Source: Ornithinimicrobium cerasi (lineage in GTDB: Bacteria; Actinomycetota; Actinomycetes; Actinomycetales; Dermatophilaceae). From it: a DNA stretch of 64,000 bases. Positions 60,260 to 64,000 of the stretch are shown here, in pieces. How positions within the stretch are numbered: position 1 is the stretch's first letter; each line of letters opens with the position of its first letter. The position numbers and the translations under genes are program-made. The notes under the pieces were generated by a model. It saw nothing but the letters and a program-made list of their open reading frames with translations, did not search any database and had not been told where the DNA came from. The stretch spans positions 62,001 through 126,000 of the forward strand of contig NZ_QZMN01000011.1 in NCBI RefSeq assembly GCF_003702705.1, read 5' to 3'.

Positions 60260-63200
60260 TCAGCCGCCTGGCAGCACCTCCGAGGTACTGCCCTGGAGCA
60301 CGCCCTCGTCGTCGACGTAGGTCGCCACGACACGCAGGTCACCCTGCGTCCCCTCAGGCACGGGGATCGTCTGCTCCAGCCCTGCGGACTCGAGCTCGGC
60401 GCCGGTGACCGGGACCCAGGTCCCGCTCTCGTCGAGCTCCTGCAGGGTGAACTGCGTCTCGCCCGCTGCGCCGTCGACGTCCAGACCGGCCTGCACCTCG
60501 TCACCCGACACGGTGGCGGTCAGCGGGGCTGCCGCACCGCACGCGGCACCCGTGGCGAGCACCACACAGCCGTCGGCGAAGTCGACCTGCTCGATGGCGT
60601 GGAGGATGTCCTCGCCCTCGTCCGAGGTCAGACGGTAGTAGCCGTCACCGAGGTCCTCGATGGTCACGTCCGCCTGGTTCGCCAGGTACTCGGCCGTGTC
60701 GACGGCACCGCCGGCACCCGGGTCGACCGCGATCTCGCGCACGATCTCGAAGTCACCGGGGTTCATCGTCCCGGCGAAGATCGCTGCCCGCACCTGGGTC
60801 GCCGAGTTGTAGCGGGCACCCGTGGGCACGTGGAGCAGCTGCACCCGCAGGTAAGCGTCGCCGTCGATGAAGTCGTCCCCATCACGACCCTCGATCAGGT
60901 CGCTTCCGGAACCACCCATCAGCAGGTTGCCGTCGACCGGGTCGCCGGCCGCGTTCCCGCTCATGAACCGTGCCGCGTAGTCGTCGTGGCCCGCCGGCTG
61001 CAGGAGCTCCCGCAGTCCGTCGACCAGGTCCAGGCCCTCCTCGGTCAGCCAGTTGACCTCGGTGCCCGTGAAGGCGTCCGGGACGAAGCCGAGACCGCGG
61101 AGCACGTCGTTGCCGCTGCCGCCGGAGAGAGACTCCGTCTGCAGGTAGCGATCGCGGATCGCGGTGACGTCCGGGGGCTGCAGGTTGAAGTTCATGTCTG
61201 CATCGACCCCGGCGGTCGTCCCGTAGAACGTGACGTGGTCGAACCCGAACATCCCGTGGAAGCGGTCCGTGCCGCCGGGGCCGCCGACGAGGATGTCGTC
61301 GCCGCCCTCGGCGTCCATGTCGTCCGAGCCGGCACCGCCGATGAGGACGTCGTCACCGCCGATCGTGTCGTTCTGGAACTGCTGCGAGTTGTCACCGATC
61401 AGCAGGTCGGACGCCGCGAGGCCCTCCAGCCAGTCGTCCCCCTCGTTGCCGAACGGGGTCTCGCGACCCGGTCCGCCGACGAAGATGTCGTTGCCGGTGC
61501 CGAGGAAGCCGGTCGCCCCGTCGGAGTTGTCGAGCGGCTTGCTGACGAAGTCGTTGCCCGCTCCGGCGAGGAGCAGGTCGATCCCCGGCCCTCCGTCGAT
61601 CGCGTCGTTGCCGTCACCGCCCTTGATGTTGTCGTCGCCGAAGGTGTCGGTGAGGATGTCGTCACCGGGCCCACCGAGGATGGAGTCGTTGCCCGACCCG
61701 CCCTCGATGCGGTCGTTGCCTCCGTAGCCGAAGAGCGAGTCGTCACCCTGCCCACCCTGAATGCGGTCCGGGAGCGTCCGGTTGCCGTGGATGGCGATGT
61801 GCTCGTCGCCGTTCCAGCGCCAGGTCCCGTCGGGGAGCTGGGACAGCTGGGCAGGCAACGGGACAGGAAGGTTCTCCAGGTCGATGCTCGGGTCGGTGAT
61901 CGTGAAGATGGACGCCGGAAGCAGTGAGGCGTCCGTGTTCCGTTGGATCAGCGAGGAGAACGAGTTCGCCTCCAGTGCCGCGAAGAGCTGGTTGCCCTGG
62001 TTGCGGAACAGGTAGTAGAACCGGTCGCCGAACTGCAGGTCCTCCAGCTGGGTCTCGAAGACGTAGTTGAACGTCGCTCCGAGCATCCCGCCGAACGGGT
62101 CGAGGGCCTCGGCGAGTCCGCCGACCCAGAAGTCGACCTCCTCCAGACCGGTGACCGTCTGACCGTCAACGTTGGCCCATGCACCGGTGGACTGCAGGAA
62201 CGCGATCCGGTCAGCGGGCGCCTGCGGGGCCGGGAAGAGCGCCTCGACGGCCTGCTCGAGGCCCAGGGTCACAGCGACCTCGCCACCGAGGATGACGACC
62301 CGGCCCGGGTTCAGCCGCAGGATCTCCGCAGCCGTGGCTGCCGGAAGAGCGGTACCGGTGCCGGGCACCAGCAGGAGAGGCGACCCGGTGGGCGCAGCGG
62401 AGAGCGCGTCCGGATAGTCGAGGCCGGTTGCCAGGTAGACGGTTCCGCCGGAGTTGTCGGCGAAGGTGTCCTGGCTGATCGCCACCGAGGTGGCGTACCG
62501 GTTCGCTCCGGAGATGCGCTCGACGGTGCCGTAGGCTCCCAGCGCCGTGACCACGTCGTCGCTGACCGCGAGAGGACCACCGAGCACCTTGATGTCGGTG
62601 ACGTTCAGACGGTCCAGCTCGGCGGCGGTCACCGCCGGCAACCCCTGGTTGACCAGGAGCAGGGGCGAACCGTTGAAGGCGGCCGCTGCTCCGCCGGACA
62701 GGGCGTCCGGGAAGTTGAGCCCGGAGGCCACGTAGGCCGTGGCCGCCCCGCCCTCGAAGGCGCGCTGGCTGACCCGTACCGCGGTCTCGAACCGGTTGAC
62801 CCCGGAGACCCGGGTGACAGTGCCAGTCGTGGAGTAGGTGCCGAGCGAGTTCAGCACCTGCTCGGTCACCACGCTGGGTCCGCCCAGCACGACGATCTCC
62901 GAGGGCTGCAGCCTCTCCAGCTCAAGTGCGGTGGCCGCGGGGATCGCGTTGGTGTCCACGAGCAACAACGGGCCACCGTCAGCGGCGGCGGCCGGTCCAC
63001 CGGCGAGGGCGTCGGGGAAGTTGCGGCCGTTGGCCACGTAGACCACCGGCGCCGCGCCGGCGAAGGTCGCACGGCTCAGGGCAGCCGCCGTCGCGAAGCG
63101 GTTGGCTCCCGAGATCCGCTCCACGAGGTCCGTGGTGGAGGTGCCCAGGACGAGCGCCTCGGCCGCGGCGCGCTTGCCGACAAGGGTGTTCTCGGCGACG

Positions 63201-64000
63201 ACTGAGGGGTGCGAGCCGTAGGCGGCGATGAAGTTGATCAGGGACGCCTGGCTGTCACCCCGTCCGAAGTTGCTCCCGTTGCGCAGGGCGGAGCCGAAGT
63301 CCTGCCAGCTCGAGTACGGCTCGAGGTTGGGGTTGCCGGACTCCTCGTAGAAGACGCGGCGCGCCTCCTGCAGCGGAGGGACACCGACGTCGCGTCCCCG
63401 CATGATGTTGATCGACGCAAGGTCGAGCGGCAGCCCCAGCAGGCTGTTGCGCAGTGTGCTGGTGACCAGCTCGTCCGTCTGGTTGGCGGGCTGCTGGGTC
63501 GTGCCGTTGACGAGGGCGCCGGCAGCCTCCTCCGAGGTCAGCCGGTCGGCTGCCGCGCAGGTGTTGGCCGCCGTCGGCTCCACCCGGCAGTGGAAGGCGA
63601 CCGGGTTGAGGAAGCCGTCGAGCAGCGACGTCGAGGTGGTGCCGAATCCCTGCCGCTGGAGGTCCTGGTTGAGCATGGAGTGCCCGAAGCGGTAGACGAC
63701 ATGGGCGAACTCGGCCTTGATGGACGGGTCGATGGTCTCGTCGTAGCTGTTCTCGTTGAAGGTGATGACGTCGATCGCAGGCTGGATCGTGCGCGCGAAC
63801 TCCTCGAACACGAGGTGCTGGTACTGCATCTCGTTGGCGAACCGAGCAGCCTGGAAGACACGCTCGTTGAACGACCAGTCGTCCGCCTCGTCCTGGTTCT
63901 GGTAGGCGGCGAGCAGCTCCTCGTTGCCGGGCTCGTTGAGGACGGTGTTCACGTGGTCGACGAGCCGGTTGTGCTCTGCGTGGAAGACGTGGTGCACGGC
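60260..64000 (-). CDS. secreted heme peroxidase with inserted cell-wall-binding repeats and RTX repeats (5' end missing)
   Basis: The 3' 1246 codons of a gene that enters from beyond base 64000. Residue numbers below count from the GTG at 63997. Part of an animal-type heme peroxidase domain (residues 1-290) has HAEHNRL, the proximal-histidine segment VYRFGHSML (H106) and INIMRGRDVGVPPL. Three cell wall-binding type 2 repeats (about 291-590; RISGANRFATAAALS, FPDALAGG) interrupt it, then the peroxidase resumes (591-700; VDFWVGGLAE, FGGMLGATFN, GDRFYYL). RTX repeats GGxGxD follow (about 745-1050). It is secreted and cell-wall-bound by inference; the signal peptide lies outside. Confidence 0.9.
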   Translation of the reverse strand, partial: AVHHVFHAEHNRLVDHVNTVLNEPGNEELLAAYQNQDEADDWSFNERVFQAARFANEMQYQHLVFEEFARTIQPAIDVITFNENSYDETIDPSIKAEFAHVVYRFGHSMLNQDLQRQGFGTTSTSLLDGFLNPVAFHCRVEPTAANTCAAADRLTSEEAAGALVNGTTQQPANQTDELVTSTLRNSLLGLPLDLASINIMRGRDVGVPPLQEARRVFYEESGNPNLEPYSSWQDFGSALRNGSNFGRGDSQASLINFIAAYGSHPSVVAENTLVGKRAAAEALVLGTSTTDLVERISGANRFATAAALSRATFAGAAPVVYVANGRNFPDALAGGPAAAADGGPLLLVDTNAIPAATALELERLQPSEIVVLGGPSVVTEQVLNSLGTYSTTGTVTRVSGVNRFETAVRVSQRAFEGGAATAYVASGLNFPDALSGGAAAAFNGSPLLLVNQGLPAVTAAELDRLNVTDIKVLGGPLAVSDDVVTALGAYGTVERISGANRYATSVAISQDTFADNSGGTVYLATGLDYPDALSAAPTGSPLLLVPGTGTALPAATAAEILRLNPGRVVILGGEVAVTLGLEQAVEALFPAPQAPADRIAFLQSTGAWANVDGQTVTGLEEVDFWVGGLAEALDPFGGMLGATFNYVFETQLEDLQFGDRFYYLFRNQGNQLFAALEANSFSSLIQRNTDASLLPASIFTITDPSIDLENLPVPLPAQLSQLPDGTWRWNGDEHIAIHGNRTLPDRIQGGQGDDSLFGYGGNDRIEGGSGNDSILGGPGDDILTDTFGDDNIKGGDGNDAIDGGPGIDLLLAGAGNDFVSKPLDNSDGATGFLGTGNDIFVGGPGRETPFGNEGDDWLEGLAASDLLIGDNSQQFQNDTIGGDDVLIGGAGSDDMDAEGGDDILVGGPGGTDRFHGMFGFDHVTFYGTTAGVDADMNFNLQPPDVTAIRDRYLQTESLSGGSGNDVLRGLGFVPDAFTGTEVNWLTEEGLDLVDGLRELLQPAGHDDYAARFMSGNAAGDPVDGNLLMGGSGSDLIEGRDGDDFIDGDAYLRVQLLHVPTGARYNSATQVRAAIFAGTMNPGDFEIVREIAVDPGAGGAVDTAEYLANQADVTIEDLGDGYYRLTSDEGEDILHAIEQVDFADGCVVLATGAACGAAAPLTATVSGDEVQAGLDVDGAAGETQFTLQELDESGTWVPVTGAELESAGLEQTIPVPEGTQGDLRVVATYVDDEGVLQGSTSEVLPGG

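Noticed and set aside
60870-61760. DNA repeats under the RTX region as an independent repeat element
   Set aside because: They follow the GGxGxD codon pattern of the protein and need no other explanation.
57053-61927. Open frame of 1624 codons on the plus strand
   Set aside because: It is antisense to the phosphatase, LLM oxidoreductase, M20 peptidase and peroxidase genes; no motif is recognisable.
5617-64000. Polar FtsK KOPS-like octamers pointing to the dif candidate
   Set aside because: The few GGGNAGGG matches I noticed are too sparse and not consistently oriented toward dif, so I make no claim.
1-64000. tRNA or rRNA genes
   Set aside because: I looked for T-loop-like GTTCRANYC with paired arms and for rRNA signatures and saw none that I could support.

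Overview
The window is very GC-rich DNA from a chromosomal region of an actinobacterium. Actinobacterial markers include the RNA polymerase-binding protein RbpA, mycothiol ligase MshC, the Pup-tagging genes (mpa, dop, pup, pafA, pafB, pafC), an LLM-type (probably F420-dependent) oxidoreductase, DUF3090, DUF3866, DUF5703 and polyprenol-mannose synthase. Gene content looks like the order Micrococcales (Intrasporangiaceae/Ornithinimicrobiaceae type), but that placement is inference. About 60 protein genes are supported; I see no tRNA, rRNA, IS element or CRISPR array. A 28-bp sequence at 5617-5644 closely matches the actinobacterial dif (XerCD) site, so the window probably contains the replication terminus.

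Layout. 1-5 kb: end of a YciO-type protein, rlmC, a DoxX/HIT pair, a small secreted protein, an AAE-type transporter and a 16-cysteine copper-storage-like protein. 5.4-5.8 kb: long intergenic region with the dif candidate. 5.8-11.4 kb: SSB-like protein, acyltransferase, aldose-1-epimerase-like protein, AI-2E transporter, CsbD, MFS transporter. 11.5-15 kb: rbpA (with a SigR/SigH-type promoter) and the overlapping lnt-ppm1-fxsA operon. 15.2-20.8 kb: a lysine degradation cluster, kdd-kamD-kamE-kal, divergent from kamA across a small intergenic region with an inverted repeat. Lysine would pass through beta-lysine and 3,5-diaminohexanoate; the aminobutyryl-CoA lyase then makes crotonyl-CoA. The cleavage enzyme Kce is absent from the window. 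21-25.7 kb: YbaK, Lrp-type regulator, 5'-3' exonuclease, membrane proteins, thiolase. 25.7-32.7 kb: helY, lipid kinase, tatC, tatA, pafC, pafB.

32.8-51 kb holds a rearranged Pup locus. pafA, pup and dop are contiguous, but the 20S proteasome genes prcB and prcA, normally between pup and pafA, are missing. mpa lies 4 kb from dop, separated by an MFS/TetR pair and a Vsr/DUF559-like nuclease gene bracketed by inverted arrays of 52-bp repeats. The Mpa tail ends GPFL rather than the canonical GQYL. trmI, usually next to mpa, is separated from it by a fungalysin-type metalloprotease and a lipoprotein.

51-60 kb: stand-alone RecB-type nuclease, HAD phosphatase, PAC2 protein, mshC, the SCO1664/DUF3090/histidine-phosphatase/LLM-oxidoreductase group, DUF5703 and an M20 peptidase. 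60.2-64 kb: the 3' part of a giant secreted heme peroxidase whose catalytic domain is interrupted by three cell-wall-binding repeats and followed by RTX repeats.

Two genome-wide signatures recur. Many genes have a TANNNT box 6-8 nt before the start codon, suggesting leaderless transcripts. The octamer GGTATGCC/GGCATACC appears far more often than composition suggests.
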